Positions 15,127 to 23,538 of a stretch of DNA of 37,144 nucleotides are shown here, in pieces. The notes under the pieces were generated by a model. That model did no database searches. It was not told the DNA's origin and was given only the letters and a program-made list of their open reading frames with translations. Made by a program: the position numbers and the translations under genes. How positions within the stretch are numbered: position 1 is the first letter of the stretch; each line of letters starts with the position of its first letter. Location of the stretch: positions 1 to 37,144 of the forward strand of contig JAYUHK010000076.1 in NCBI GenBank assembly GCA_043767025.1. Reading direction: 5' to 3'. The DNA comes from JAYUHK01 sp043767025. GTDB taxonomy: Bacteria > Bacteroidota > Bacteroidia > Chitinophagales > Saprospiraceae.

Positions 15127-15636
15127 ATGACAACCAACGAATTAACAGAATTGGTGCAGAAAAAATTGCAAGAAAAATTTGCAGACGGACTCGTGAAAAC
15201 AGAAATTCATTATGACTTTCCTGTTTTTATCGTCCAAAAAGCAATTATTCACGACACGCTGCGCTTTCTCAAAGAAGACGAAACGCTCGCTTTTTCGTTT
15301 CTTACCACGCTTTGCGCGCTGCATACGCCCGACAACGCAGGTGCGGAGTTCAGTATGATGTACCAAATGCACAATCTTTCACAAAATTGGCGGATTCGGC
15401 TTCGGACTTTTATGCCCAAAGAAAATTTGGAAATACCAACGGTATCTGATATTTTTCCGACCGCCAACTGGATGGAACGACAAGAATATGATTTTTTCGG
15501 TATCCAATTCAAGGGACACCCCGACTTGCGCCGAATCCTAAATATGGACGAAATGAACTATTTTCCGCTTCGCAAAGAATTTCCGCTCGAAGACGCGACG
15601 CGCCACGACAAGGAAGATAGCTTTTTCGGAAGGTAA
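15127..15636 (+). CDS. nuoC: NADH-quinone oxidoreductase subunit C
   Basis: 169-residue peripheral-arm subunit, separate from NuoD. Diagnostic C-terminal block: WMERQEYDFFGIQFKGHPDL followed by RRILNMDEM and the FPLRKEFPLED ending. It lacks a long C-terminal extension. An accessory gene starts 14 bases later. Confidence 0.96.
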   Translation: MTTNELTELVQKKLQEKFADGLVKTEIHYDFPVFIVQKAIIHDTLRFLKEDETLAFSFLTTLCALHTPDNAGAEFSMMYQMHNLSQNWRIRLRTFMPKENLEIPTVSDIFPTANWMERQEYDFFGIQFKGHPDLRRILNMDEMNYFPLRKEFPLEDATRHDKEDSFFGR

Positions 15637-15650
15637 AAAAAATATAAAAA

Positions 15651-16295
15651 ATGAGCAAATTCAGTGATTGGACCAAACAAAGATTGGAGCGAACCTTCGG
15701 ACTGCGAAGGCTCAAAACGCTGCCCGATTTGGAGGATTGGTTCAATTCTGGTGTCACAATAGAGCCGCAAGAAAAAATGTTTGTAGAATATTTACTCCAA
15801 ATTTCGGCGGATAGAATGGACGACTGGAACGAAGAAGAACTAAAATTCAAATTCATCGGACCTTTGGTGACTACCGTAAATTTTGAAACGGAGCATTTTA
15901 GCGCATTCGCCAATCGAACTTTGCAGGGTGTCATAAATGGCGAAACGCTCAACGGACTGCCTGATTTGATGGTAGCTGCTGGGCGGCAAGACCCCGAAAT
16001 GCCTTACTTTTGCTTGCACGAATACAAGAAAGAAAGCGGCTCCGACGGCGACCCCGGCGGGCAGTGCTTGGCTGCAATGTTAGTGGCGCAGGAGCGGAAT
16101 CTACCACATGGTTTTCCGATTTACGGTTGCTACGTGATAGGCAGATTTTGGTTTTTTATGATTTTGAAAGGAAAAGAATACGCCGTCAGCATCGGACACA
16201 ATGCGGGGAAAAATGAAATATTTGATATTTTTAAGGCGTTAAAAACCCTAAAAATTAATATTACCAAACAATATTTTGATTTAAAAGTAGCATAA
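15651..16295 (+). CDS. unknown protein with a PD-(D/E)xK nuclease-like core
   Basis: 214 residues, no family recognised with certainty. The centre reads NGLPDLMVAAGR, then PYFCLHEYKKE and GGQCLAAMLVAQ. This spacing (PD, E-x-K, Q in the next helix) is that of restriction-endonuclease-fold proteins, and similar order is seen in the 19553 gene. The C-terminal half is a beta-rich stretch of unknown role. It fills the nuoC-nuoD junction with 14 and 3 bases to its neighbours and is presumably co-transcribed. Nuclease activity is inferred only. Confidence 0.6.
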   Translation: MSKFSDWTKQRLERTFGLRRLKTLPDLEDWFNSGVTIEPQEKMFVEYLLQISADRMDDWNEEELKFKFIGPLVTTVNFETEHFSAFANRTLQGVINGETLNGLPDLMVAAGRQDPEMPYFCLHEYKKESGSDGDPGGQCLAAMLVAQERNLPHGFPIYGCYVIGRFWFFMILKGKEYAVSIGHNAGKNEIFDIFKALKTLKINITKQYFDLKVA

Positions 16296-16298
16296 ATA

Positions 16299-17507
16299 AT
16301 GAGTGAAATAGCAGCCAACACATTGGTACAAAATCTTGCCGAAAAAGAATATTCTATTCTCAATCTCGGTCCTACGCACCCCGCTACGCACGGGATTTTT
16401 CAGAACGTCCTCAAAATGGACGGCGAAATCATCGTTTCGTCCGAGCCGACTATCGGCTATATCCATCGCGCATTCGAGAAACTGGCGGAACGCCGCCCGT
16501 ACAACCAAATCACGCCCATCACAGACAGGCTCAACTACTGTTCGTCGCCCATCAACAACATGGGCTGGCACATGACGGTCGAAAAACTGATAGCTTGCGA
16601 AGTGCCCAAGCGGGCGCAATACCTTCGAGTGATTATTATGGAGCTTTCGCGCATCGCCGACCACATCGTCTGCGACACCGTGATAGCGGTAGATACAGGT
16701 GCGATGACTGGTTTTTTGTATATGTTCCAGTGGCGTGAAAAAATTTATGAAATTTTTGAGGAAATTTGTGGCGCGCGCCTGACGACCAATATCGGACGCA
16801 TCGGCGGCATGGAGCGTGATTTTCCAGACTCTGCGTGGGCGAAGCTCAAGAAGTTTATGGAGGACTTTCCCGCCGCTCTAAAAGAGTTTGAGGGAATGTT
16901 GACCCGCAACCGTATTTTTGTGGATAGAACGGTAGATGTGGGCGGCATTACCGCCGAAAAAGCCTTATCTTACGGCTTTACGGGTCCCAATCTTCGTGCT
17001 GCGGGCGTGGATTACGACGTGCGCGTGATGAACCCGTACAGCAGCTACGAGGATTTTGAATTTGATATTCCGATAGGTACTTCGGGCGATACTTACGACC
17101 GCTTCAACGTCCGTATGGAAGAAATGTGGCAGAGCCTTCGCATCATCGAGCAAGCCGTCCGCAAGCTGCCCGATGGCGCTTTCCACGCCGACGTGCCGGA
17201 GTTTTATTTGCCGCCCAAAGAAGACGTTTATTCCAAAATGGAGGCGTTGATTTATCACTTCAAAATAGTGATGGGCGAAACCGATGTGCCGAAAGGCGAA
17301 GTCTATCACGCCGTAGAAGGCGGCAACGGCGAGCTGGGTTTTTACTTGGTCAGCGACGGCGGCAGGACACCGTTTCGCTTGCATTTTCGCCGTCCGTGCT
17401 TCATTTATTACCAAGCCTACGCCGAGATGATAAAAGGCTCGATGCTTTCGGACGCTATCCTAACGATGAGCAGCATGAACGTCATCGCAGGCGAGTTGGA
17501 CGCGTAG
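16299..17507 (+). CDS. nuoD: NADH-quinone oxidoreductase subunit D
   Basis: 402-residue subunit lining the quinone pocket, related to the large subunit of [NiFe] hydrogenases. Diagnostic stretches: LGPTHPATHG with the quinone-contacting His, IGYIHRAFEKLAERR, RIADHIVCD and the C-terminal RPCFIYYQAYAEMIKGSMLSD. Full length. Start is only 3 bases after the preceding accessory gene. Confidence 0.97.
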   Translation: MSEIAANTLVQNLAEKEYSILNLGPTHPATHGIFQNVLKMDGEIIVSSEPTIGYIHRAFEKLAERRPYNQITPITDRLNYCSSPINNMGWHMTVEKLIACEVPKRAQYLRVIIMELSRIADHIVCDTVIAVDTGAMTGFLYMFQWREKIYEIFEEICGARLTTNIGRIGGMERDFPDSAWAKLKKFMEDFPAALKEFEGMLTRNRIFVDRTVDVGGITAEKALSYGFTGPNLRAAGVDYDVRVMNPYSSYEDFEFDIPIGTSGDTYDRFNVRMEEMWQSLRIIEQAVRKLPDGAFHADVPEFYLPPKEDVYSKMEALIYHFKIVMGETDVPKGEVYHAVEGGNGELGFYLVSDGGRTPFRLHFRRPCFIYYQAYAEMIKGSMLSDAILTMSSMNVIAGELDA

Positions 17508-17588
17508 GTGGTAACGAGAGTTTAGTCGAATTGGGTCAAAACTGTGGTTTGATTTTTTCAATACAATGTTTCTGTACTACCGCTTTCT

Positions 17589-18371
17589 ATGATAAATCAT
17601 TCAAAATTAATTTCGTCAGAATATTTAGAGGAATATTCCGCAAAATTGGAAGGAAATTGGTCAAAAATATTGCATCGCTTGACAGCAAAGGATTTTTATG
17701 TGCAAAATGACTTTGAATACGAGATACAATCGTCCGCGGCGTATTCTTCTAATATAGAAGGCAATAGTATTGACATTGATACGTACTTGAAAAATAAAAA
17801 GTTTAAGATACAATCAAAACCAAAAGAAATGATAGAAATTGACGATTTGATTTCCGCCTACCACTTCGGAATGAAAAACAAGTTGAATCAGACTAATTTT
17901 TTGGAAACTCACAAGCTGTTGAGCAACACGGTTTTGACACTAAAAAATCAGAAAGGAAAATTAAGAAATCAACAAGTTGGAATATTTAGTGGCGGAAAAG
18001 TTGAATATATGGCGGTCGAGCCAGAATTTGTAAAAGAGGAGTTTTTAAAATTATTTTCTGACATCGACGAATTGTTGAGTCAAGATTTGCCGCCAGAAAA
18101 AATATTTTATTACGCCTCCATGATTCATTTAGTATTTGAAAAAATACACCCTTTTATGGACGGTAACGGGCGAGCGGGGCGGCTTTTGGAGAAATGGTTT
18201 TTGGCTCAAAAGTTAGGGGCAAATGCTTGGTCGGTCCATAGTGAAAAATATTACGCTGCACACCGTTCAGAATATTATGAAAAAATACACATCGGCTACA
18301 ATTATTACGCTCTAAAAATGGAGCGATGTGTACCATTTCTTTTGATGTTGCCCAAATCGTTGGAGCTATAA
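17589..18371 (+). CDS. Fic-domain AMP-transferase-like protein
   Basis: 260 residues. Complete Fic core HPFMDGNGRAGR at about 187-198, with the catalytic His and phosphate-binding Asn/Arg present, so NMP transfer (usually AMP from ATP to a target hydroxyl) is likely. The N-terminal helix has SSNIEGNS (53-60), matching the (S/T)xxxE(G/N) inhibitory motif; the Glu would block ATP until relieved. That places it in the self-inhibited class II. There is no separate antitoxin gene. It is inserted between nuoD and nuoE. Confidence 0.9.
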   Translation: MINHSKLISSEYLEEYSAKLEGNWSKILHRLTAKDFYVQNDFEYEIQSSAAYSSNIEGNSIDIDTYLKNKKFKIQSKPKEMIEIDDLISAYHFGMKNKLNQTNFLETHKLLSNTVLTLKNQKGKLRNQQVGIFSGGKVEYMAVEPEFVKEEFLKLFSDIDELLSQDLPPEKIFYYASMIHLVFEKIHPFMDGNGRAGRLLEKWFLAQKLGANAWSVHSEKYYAAHRSEYYEKIHIGYNYYALKMERCVPFLLMLPKSLEL

Positions 18372-18400
18372 ATTTAATCAATCATATTTTTATTATATAA

Positions 18401-18943
18401 ATGACTGAAAATCAAAAAAATATACAGTTTTCTGCCGATACATTGGCGACGGCGAATAAAATAATCGCTCGCTATCCAGAAGGCAAACACAAGTCGGCTT
18501 TGATTCCGATATTGCATCTCGCACAAGCCGAGTTCGACGGTTGGTTGAGCGCGCCTACGATGGATTATGTAGCCGAGCTGCTTCATATCCAGCCGATTGA
18601 GGTGTACGAAGTAGCGTCTTTTTATTCGATGTTCAACCTTCGCGCGGTCGGAAAATGTGTCTTGGAAGTCTGCCGCACCAGCTCCTGCTGGCTCATGGGA
18701 GCCGAAGATGTGGTGCGCCACATTGAGCAAAAACTACACATCAAAGACGGCGAAACAAGTGCCGACGGACAATTTACCCTCAAAACGGTCGAATGTCTTG
18801 GAGCTTGTGGCTACGCTCCGATGATGCAAGTCGGTGGAGACTTTCACGAGTTTTTGACGCTCGAAAAAGTAGATGATTTAATCGAAAAATATCAAAAATG
18901 TGACACGCGTCCAACTTATATGACTGATAATGTTTTAAAATAA
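18401..18943 (+). CDS. nuoE: NADH-quinone oxidoreductase subunit E
   Basis: 180-residue thioredoxin-fold [2Fe-2S] subunit of the NADH-input module. Cluster ligands C91 and C96 (CRTSSC) and C132 and C136 (CLGAC) are all present. The N-terminal helical half is typical. Partner of NuoF, from which it is separated here by two accessory genes and a repeat element. Confidence 0.96.
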   Translation: MTENQKNIQFSADTLATANKIIARYPEGKHKSALIPILHLAQAEFDGWLSAPTMDYVAELLHIQPIEVYEVASFYSMFNLRAVGKCVLEVCRTSSCWLMGAEDVVRHIEQKLHIKDGETSADGQFTLKTVECLGACGYAPMMQVGGDFHEFLTLEKVDDLIEKYQKCDTRPTYMTDNVLK

Positions 18944-18956
18944 AAACTTATTTTTT

Positions 18957-19541
18957 ATGCCATCAACGACTACTGCCGCCGCACCTTTGGGCATCGCCGC
19001 CGACTACTTGACGTGGGAACGCTCGAAGCCGAAACACGAGCGCAGCGAACTGTTTTTTCTAAAAAATTTTGATATGGCTGGAGCAAAATGGGCGCATAAT
19101 ATAATATGCTCCAACCTAAATTATCTTTTACAAATGATACTCCGAGATAAGGGGTTTTATGTTGCACAAAGCGACTTACGAGTGAATGACCCTCTGGGAA
19201 ATTATTTTTATCCCGATTTAGTGCTTATCAAAGGAGAGCCTAAAATGCTGGAGGACAGCTATTTAGATACTTTGACTAATCCGCATTTGATTGTAGAAGT
19301 CTTATCGAACTCGACAGAGCGACTGGACAAAGAAGCAAAATTCAAGGGTTATCGCCACATCGAAAGTCTGCAGGAATATGTGTTGGTAAGTCAAGACGCA
19401 GCGTTTGTGAAGTCTTATTTTCGCAATTCGCAAGGCGACTGGTTGGTGGGCGAATATTACGAGTTGATGACCGACTTGATGGCTTTCAAAAGCGTGGAAG
19501 CTGCTATTTCGCTGCAAGAAATTTACAAAGGAGTTTTTTAA
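18957..19541 (+). CDS. Uma2-family (DUF820) restriction-endonuclease-fold protein
   Basis: 194 residues. The Uma2 core is seen in YPDLVLIKGEP, HLIVEVLSNSTERLDKEAKF and GYRHIESLQEYVLVSQD, which supply the PD, E and K positions and the typical helix. The N-terminus TAADYLTWERSKPKHERSE is the usual Uma2 start. Only distantly similar to the Uma2 gene at 14510, so not a recent local duplicate. Starts 13 bases after nuoE. Confidence 0.88.
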   Translation: MPSTTTAAAPLGIAADYLTWERSKPKHERSELFFLKNFDMAGAKWAHNIICSNLNYLLQMILRDKGFYVAQSDLRVNDPLGNYFYPDLVLIKGEPKMLEDSYLDTLTNPHLIVEVLSNSTERLDKEAKFKGYRHIESLQEYVLVSQDAAFVKSYFRNSQGDWLVGEYYELMTDLMAFKSVEAAISLQEIYKGVF

Positions 19542-19552
19542 AATAAAATAAA

Positions 19553-20173
19553 ATGCCGTATAGCAATTTTAAAAAAATGCAGCAAGTCGTGACGAAATTT
19601 GGTTTAAGTATTCAGCGCCACGAACTTTTTGGGGCGAATATTGCGCCCGTCGAGCCGTCACAAGTGTTGCTTGCGGTGTTGGAAAGAGGAAAAAAAATTG
19701 GTTTCACGTCAGAAAAAGAACGCTCGGAGCGTTTGGTGTCGCCAGTTTTGACAGAAGTAGTGGAGCTGAATAACTACCAAATCACGCTCTATTCGGGACA
19801 CGATTTGGAGGTAGATGCCGAGAATGGACTAAAAGGGGAGTGCGACTACCTCATGTCGCTCGGCAGCAAGGCGTTGGAAGTGATTGAAGCACCGATTTTT
19901 AGTGTAGTCGAAGCAAAAAAAGAGGATATGGAATATGGCACTGCGCAAAGTATCGCACAATCCATTGGAATACAGCGTTTTAACGCCCAAAGAGGAATTT
20001 TTTTTCCTTACACTTATGGCTGCGCGACCGACGGACTGCAATGGCGGTTCTTCAAATTGACCGATAAAATTGTTCATTTGGACACAAAAACTTACTTGCT
20101 TTCAGAATTGTCACAAATATTAGGAATTTTTTTATTTATTTTTGAAGATTGCAAACATTTTGAACCCAATTAA
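19553..20173 (+). CDS. unknown protein with a PD-(D/E)xK nuclease-like core
   Basis: 206 residues, family not recognised. The segment KGECDYLMSLGS, then IFSVVEAKKEDMEYG and TAQSIAQSIGIQRFN looks like the D, E-x-K and Q positions of a restriction-endonuclease fold; the last part (ATDGLQWRFFKLTD) recalls the core of type I restriction HsdR-N-like and related proteins. It follows a Uma2 gene by 11 bases. Catalysis is inferred from motif order only. Confidence 0.6.
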   Translation: MPYSNFKKMQQVVTKFGLSIQRHELFGANIAPVEPSQVLLAVLERGKKIGFTSEKERSERLVSPVLTEVVELNNYQITLYSGHDLEVDAENGLKGECDYLMSLGSKALEVIEAPIFSVVEAKKEDMEYGTAQSIAQSIGIQRFNAQRGIFFPYTYGCATDGLQWRFFKLTDKIVHLDTKTYLLSELSQILGIFLFIFEDCKHFEPN

Positions 20174-20179
20174 ATTGAT

Positions 20180-20286
20180 TAAGTAGTTATAAGTTTTTAG
20201 TTTTTAATTTTGAGTCGTCATAAGCTGTTGAAAATCAACGAATTATGTGGAATAATAAATGTCATCTATTTAAGTGTAAGAACTTA
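20180..20286 (+). repeat. family 1 TA-bounded miniature element, copy D
   Basis: 107 bp, starting six bases after the stop of the preceding gene and ending 33 bases before nuoF. Flanks are TTGAT before and AATAAA after, with TA at both ends. Confidence 0.88.
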
Positions 20287-20319
20287 AATAAAATTATATA
20301 GCGTTAAATATACTGATTT

Positions 20320-21663
20320 ATGTCAAAGAAAATATTACTTAAAAACGACCACGTCGCAGGAATTCGTTTCCTCAAAACCTATCGAGAAAACGGCGGCTAC
20401 ACCGTGTTGGAAAAAGCATTAAAAACGATGCCGCCCGAAACGATAGTTGAAGAAGTCAAAAAATCTGGCTTGCGTGGTCGTGGCGGAGCAGGCTTCCCAA
20501 CGGGTATGAAATGGTCATTTTTGGCGAAACCCGAGGGCGTGCCGCGCTACGTAGTTTGCAACGCCGACGAGTCCGAACCCGGTACTTTCAAAGACCGATA
20601 CCTCATGGAGCGAATCCCGCATTTGCTCATCGAAGGTATGGTTTTGAGTAGTTTTGCGCTCGGCGCGCGCACGTCTTATATCTACATTCGGGGCGAATAT
20701 TTTTTCGTAGCTCGCATCGTAGAGCAGGCTCTCGAAGAAGCATATTCGGCGGGATTGCTCGGCAAAAATATTTTGGGCAGCGGCTTTGACCACGATTGCT
20801 ACATTCAGATAGGCGCAGGAGCTTACATTTGTGGCGAAGAAACTGCGTTGCTCGAAAGCCTCGAAGGCAAGCGTGGAAATCCGCGTATCAAGCCGCCTTT
20901 TCCAGCTATTGCTGGACTTTACGGCTGCCCAACGGTGGTCAATAACGTAGAAACCATCGCCGCAGTAGTGCCAATCGTGGAGATGGGAGGCGACGAATAT
21001 GCTAAAATCGGCATCGGAAGATCTACGGGAACTAAATTGATTTCGGCGAGCGGACACATCAATAAGCCGGGCGTTTATGAGATAGAAATGGGCGTTCCAG
21101 TAGAGGAATTTATTTATTCTGACCAATATTGCGGCGGTATTCGAGGCGGACGGAAGCTGAAAGCGGTCGTCGCTGGGGGTTCGTCGGTGCCGATTTTGCC
21201 TGCCGAATTGATACTCAAATTGGCGAGTGGCGAGCCGCGCTTGATGAGCTACGAAAGCCTTGCCGACGGCGGATTTGCGACGGGGACGATGTTGGGTTCG
21301 GGCGGATTTATCGTGATGGACGAAACGACGAGCATCGTCAAAAATTTATTCAATTTTACTCGTTTCTACCACCACGAAAGTTGCGGACAGTGCAGCCCAT
21401 GTCGAGAAGGAACGGGTTGGATGGAGAAGATTTTGAGAAAAATATTAGCGGGAAAAGGCAGTCTTGCAGACGTTGATTTACTGTGGGATATTCAGTCGAA
21501 AATAGAAGGAAAAACGATTTGTCCGCTCGGCGATGCAGCTGCGTGGCCCGTAGCGAGTGCGATACGACATTTCAGAAAAGAGTTTGAGGACTATGTCACA
21601 AACCCCGCAAATATCGAAGATGTGAAGCATTATTTTCGCCTCAAAGCGCAGTTGGTAGCGTAA
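20320..21663 (+). CDS. nuoF: NADH-quinone oxidoreductase subunit F (NADH/FMN-binding)
   Basis: 447-residue subunit where NADH is oxidised and electrons enter through FMN. The FMN/NADH loop GLRGRGGAGFPTGMKW lies near residue 50, CNADESEPGTFKDR follows, and the [4Fe-4S] N3 site ESCGQCSPCREGTGW with the distal Cys in ICPLGDAA lies in the C-terminal part. Full length. The family 1 copy D lies in its leader, so it could affect translation or RNA processing. Confidence 0.97.
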   Translation: MSKKILLKNDHVAGIRFLKTYRENGGYTVLEKALKTMPPETIVEEVKKSGLRGRGGAGFPTGMKWSFLAKPEGVPRYVVCNADESEPGTFKDRYLMERIPHLLIEGMVLSSFALGARTSYIYIRGEYFFVARIVEQALEEAYSAGLLGKNILGSGFDHDCYIQIGAGAYICGEETALLESLEGKRGNPRIKPPFPAIAGLYGCPTVVNNVETIAAVVPIVEMGGDEYAKIGIGRSTGTKLISASGHINKPGVYEIEMGVPVEEFIYSDQYCGGIRGGRKLKAVVAGGSSVPILPAELILKLASGEPRLMSYESLADGGFATGTMLGSGGFIVMDETTSIVKNLFNFTRFYHHESCGQCSPCREGTGWMEKILRKILAGKGSLADVDLLWDIQSKIEGKTICPLGDAAAWPVASAIRHFRKEFEDYVTNPANIEDVKHYFRLKAQLVA

Positions 21664-21705
21664 GAATTTTGGCAAAGGTGGCAAAAAAAATTTTCAGCAC
21701 CTAAA

Positions 21706-22065
21706 ATGTATAAATTATTGCTTGAACACAATTTACATACGTTTATTCGCAAGAAAATCCCCAAAATAAAGGATATTTGCGCGCGCTGTGCAGTGGACTC
21801 GTTGAGTGTATTTGGCTCGGCGACAAAAGGTACGTTCAAAAAAGAGAGCGATGTAGATTTTTTGGTGCAATTTTGTCAGATACCTTTGGAAAATTATGCG
21901 GAAAATTATTTCGATTTTGTAGAAAGTTTGGAGCAGTTACTCAAACGACCAGTAGATTTGGTAACTGAAAAATATATGAGCAATCCGTACTTTATTAAAT
22001 CTGTAAGTGAGAATAAAATTTTGATTTATAGCTTGAATGAAGAAATAAAAAAAATTGCTCAATGA
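21706..22065 (+). CDS. MNT-type nucleotidyltransferase (HepT partner)
   Basis: 119 residues. Minimal nucleotidyltransferase with GS at 37-38 and the metal-binding D-x-D at 49 and 51 (SDVDFLV). In characterised MNT/HEPN pairs this protein adds AMP to the HEPN RNase and silences it, so it acts as antitoxin. It overlaps the HEPN gene by 11 bases. First of three such genes in the operon. Confidence 0.88.
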   Translation: MYKLLLEHNLHTFIRKKIPKIKDICARCAVDSLSVFGSATKGTFKKESDVDFLVQFCQIPLENYAENYFDFVESLEQLLKRPVDLVTEKYMSNPYFIKSVSENKILIYSLNEEIKKIAQ

Positions 22066-22369
22066 TATTCTGATTTCCATTCTTTCGATTGACGAATATA
22101 TAAGCGAAAAAAAGGATTTTAACGTTTTTCAGAAGCAAGAGCTGTTGCGCAGAGCCGTCGAAAGAGAGTTAGAAATTATAGGCGAAGCCGTAAATAAGTT
22201 GTCAAAAATCAATCCTGAATTAAAAATTTCTGATGCCGCAAAAATCGTGGGGCTTCGGAACAGGACTATTCACGCCTACGACGCGATAGACAACGAACTC
22301 ATTTGGGCGGTAGTCATCAAATATTTACCGAACTTGAAAACAAGTATTGTTAGTTTGTTGGAGGAGTAA
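22055..22369 (+). CDS. HEPN RNase toxin (HepT-like, DUF86)
   Basis: 104 residues counted from the TTG at 22055; no in-frame ATG fits better and an in-frame stop lies three codons upstream. The family motif RNRTIH (R68-x4-H73) followed by AYD is intact, as are the preceding ERELEIIGEAVNKL helix and LPNLKTSI tail. Predicted RNase controlled by the MNT protein. Confidence 0.85.
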   Translation: MLNDILISILSIDEYISEKKDFNVFQKQELLRRAVERELEIIGEAVNKLSKINPELKISDAAKIVGLRNRTIHAYDAIDNELIWAVVIKYLPNLKTSIVSLLEE

Positions 22370-22400
22370 AATTTTTTAGGCTATAAAATTTATACACAAA

Positions 22401-22664
22401 ATGGCAAAAAGTACTGGAAATAGCAGCCGCAACGGAGCAGTCAAAAACCACTCCCAAGTGTTCAATCCCGCGACCGGTCATTACATTAAACGAGATTCAA
22501 CCACAGGTCAGTTTTTGGAAGTAAAAAGTGACGGCAAACCGTTCAAAGGGATTCGTAAAGAACGCTCTAACATAAAAGCCAACCCAAATATTAGTAAAAT
22601 AGTTGCGCAGCAAGCAGAGGAGGCGGTCATAGCGGTACGAAATAAAATAATGGCGAAAAAATGA
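22401..22664 (+). CDS. short basic conserved protein of unknown function
   Basis: 87 residues, rich in Lys and Arg. Central block NGAVKNHSQVFNPATGHYIK then RDSTTGQFLEVKSDGKPFKG and a C-terminal helix. I have an impression of similar small proteins in Bacteroidota and cyanobacteria but no function is known. Its stop overlaps the start of the next gene (ATGA), so the two form one translational unit, and it could be the control or antitoxin-like member. Confidence 0.65.
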   Translation: MAKSTGNSSRNGAVKNHSQVFNPATGHYIKRDSTTGQFLEVKSDGKPFKGIRKERSNIKANPNISKIVAQQAEEAVIAVRNKIMAKK

Positions 22665-23296
22665 AAGGGAAAAATATTGACTACGCTCAAAATGTATTCA
22701 TTAATTGCCCATTTGATGCTAATTATCAAGATTTGTTCAATGCAATTTTGTTTACTGTCACAAGATGCGGTTTTATTTTGCGGTGTTCAAAAGAGTTTGG
22801 AGATGATTCCGATACGATAAGAATTGAAAATATATTACAGTTAATCGAAGAAAGTAAATATGCGATACACGACTTGTCGCGAGTGAATGTCAACGAAACC
22901 GAGCCTTTGCCGCGCTTCAATATGCCATTGGAGTTGGGTATTTTTATAGGTTGCCGACGGTTTGGGTCAAAAACACATCAAGCGAAAAAGTATTTGATTT
23001 TTGAAAGTAATAAATTTAGGTTCAAACAATTTATCTCTGATTTGTCGGGGCAAGACATTCAGGCGCACGAAGACAGCGTAGAAAAAGTAATCAAATGTAT
23101 TCGTAATTTTTTAACAGAAAAAACGATGTCCATTGTCCCAAGTCCGAGTATTATTGCAAAAGAATACGAAGAATTTTTGGGAATATTACCTGATTTGTGT
23201 GCCGAAAAATTGTGGATTCCGTCAGAATTCACGTTTTCCGAATTTTCAAGCCTCGTGACCAGTTGGACTTCAACAGACAGAAATGGGGTTGATTGA
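22661..23296 (+). CDS. unknown protein, possibly TIR/deoxyribosyltransferase-like fold
   Basis: 211 residues. N-terminal NVFINCPFDANYQDLFNAI, then FGDDSDTIRIENILQLIEES and IHDLSRV, then PRFNMPLELGIFIGCRRFG. The order (strand plus CPFD, Arg-rich helix, HDLSR strand, ELG helix with a Glu) is what one expects of TIR-like or nucleoside deoxyribosyltransferase-like folds, in which that Glu is catalytic. Inference only. Translationally coupled to the 22401 gene. Confidence 0.6.
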   Translation: MKGKNIDYAQNVFINCPFDANYQDLFNAILFTVTRCGFILRCSKEFGDDSDTIRIENILQLIEESKYAIHDLSRVNVNETEPLPRFNMPLELGIFIGCRRFGSKTHQAKKYLIFESNKFRFKQFISDLSGQDIQAHEDSVEKVIKCIRNFLTEKTMSIVPSPSIIAKEYEEFLGILPDLCAEKLWIPSEFTFSEFSSLVTSWTSTDRNGVD

Positions 23297-23332
23297 TAAC
23301 GTGATTATTTTTTAATGATTAGTTTTTATTTT

Positions 23333-23439
23333 TAAGTTCTTACACTTAAATAGATGACATTTAATATTTGACATAATTCGTTGATTTTCAATAGTTTATG
23401 ATGACTCAAAATTAAAAACTAAAAACTTATAACTACTTA
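23333..23439 (-). repeat. family 1 TA-bounded miniature element, copy E
   Basis: 107-bp copy in reverse orientation, the only one of the five copies in the nuo region that faces against the operon. It lies in the 242-base gap before nuoG. Immediately after it, 23440-23480 contains CAATTAGTTAC also seen at 6352-6362. The rest of the gap is A/T-rich. Confidence 0.88.
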
Positions 23440-23538
23440 CAAGTAATTGCTAATCAATTAGTTACAATATTATATAACTACAAATAGTTCTGTAAAAATA
23501 TTTAAAAAAAATTAATTTTTAGAAATATATATTATTTT

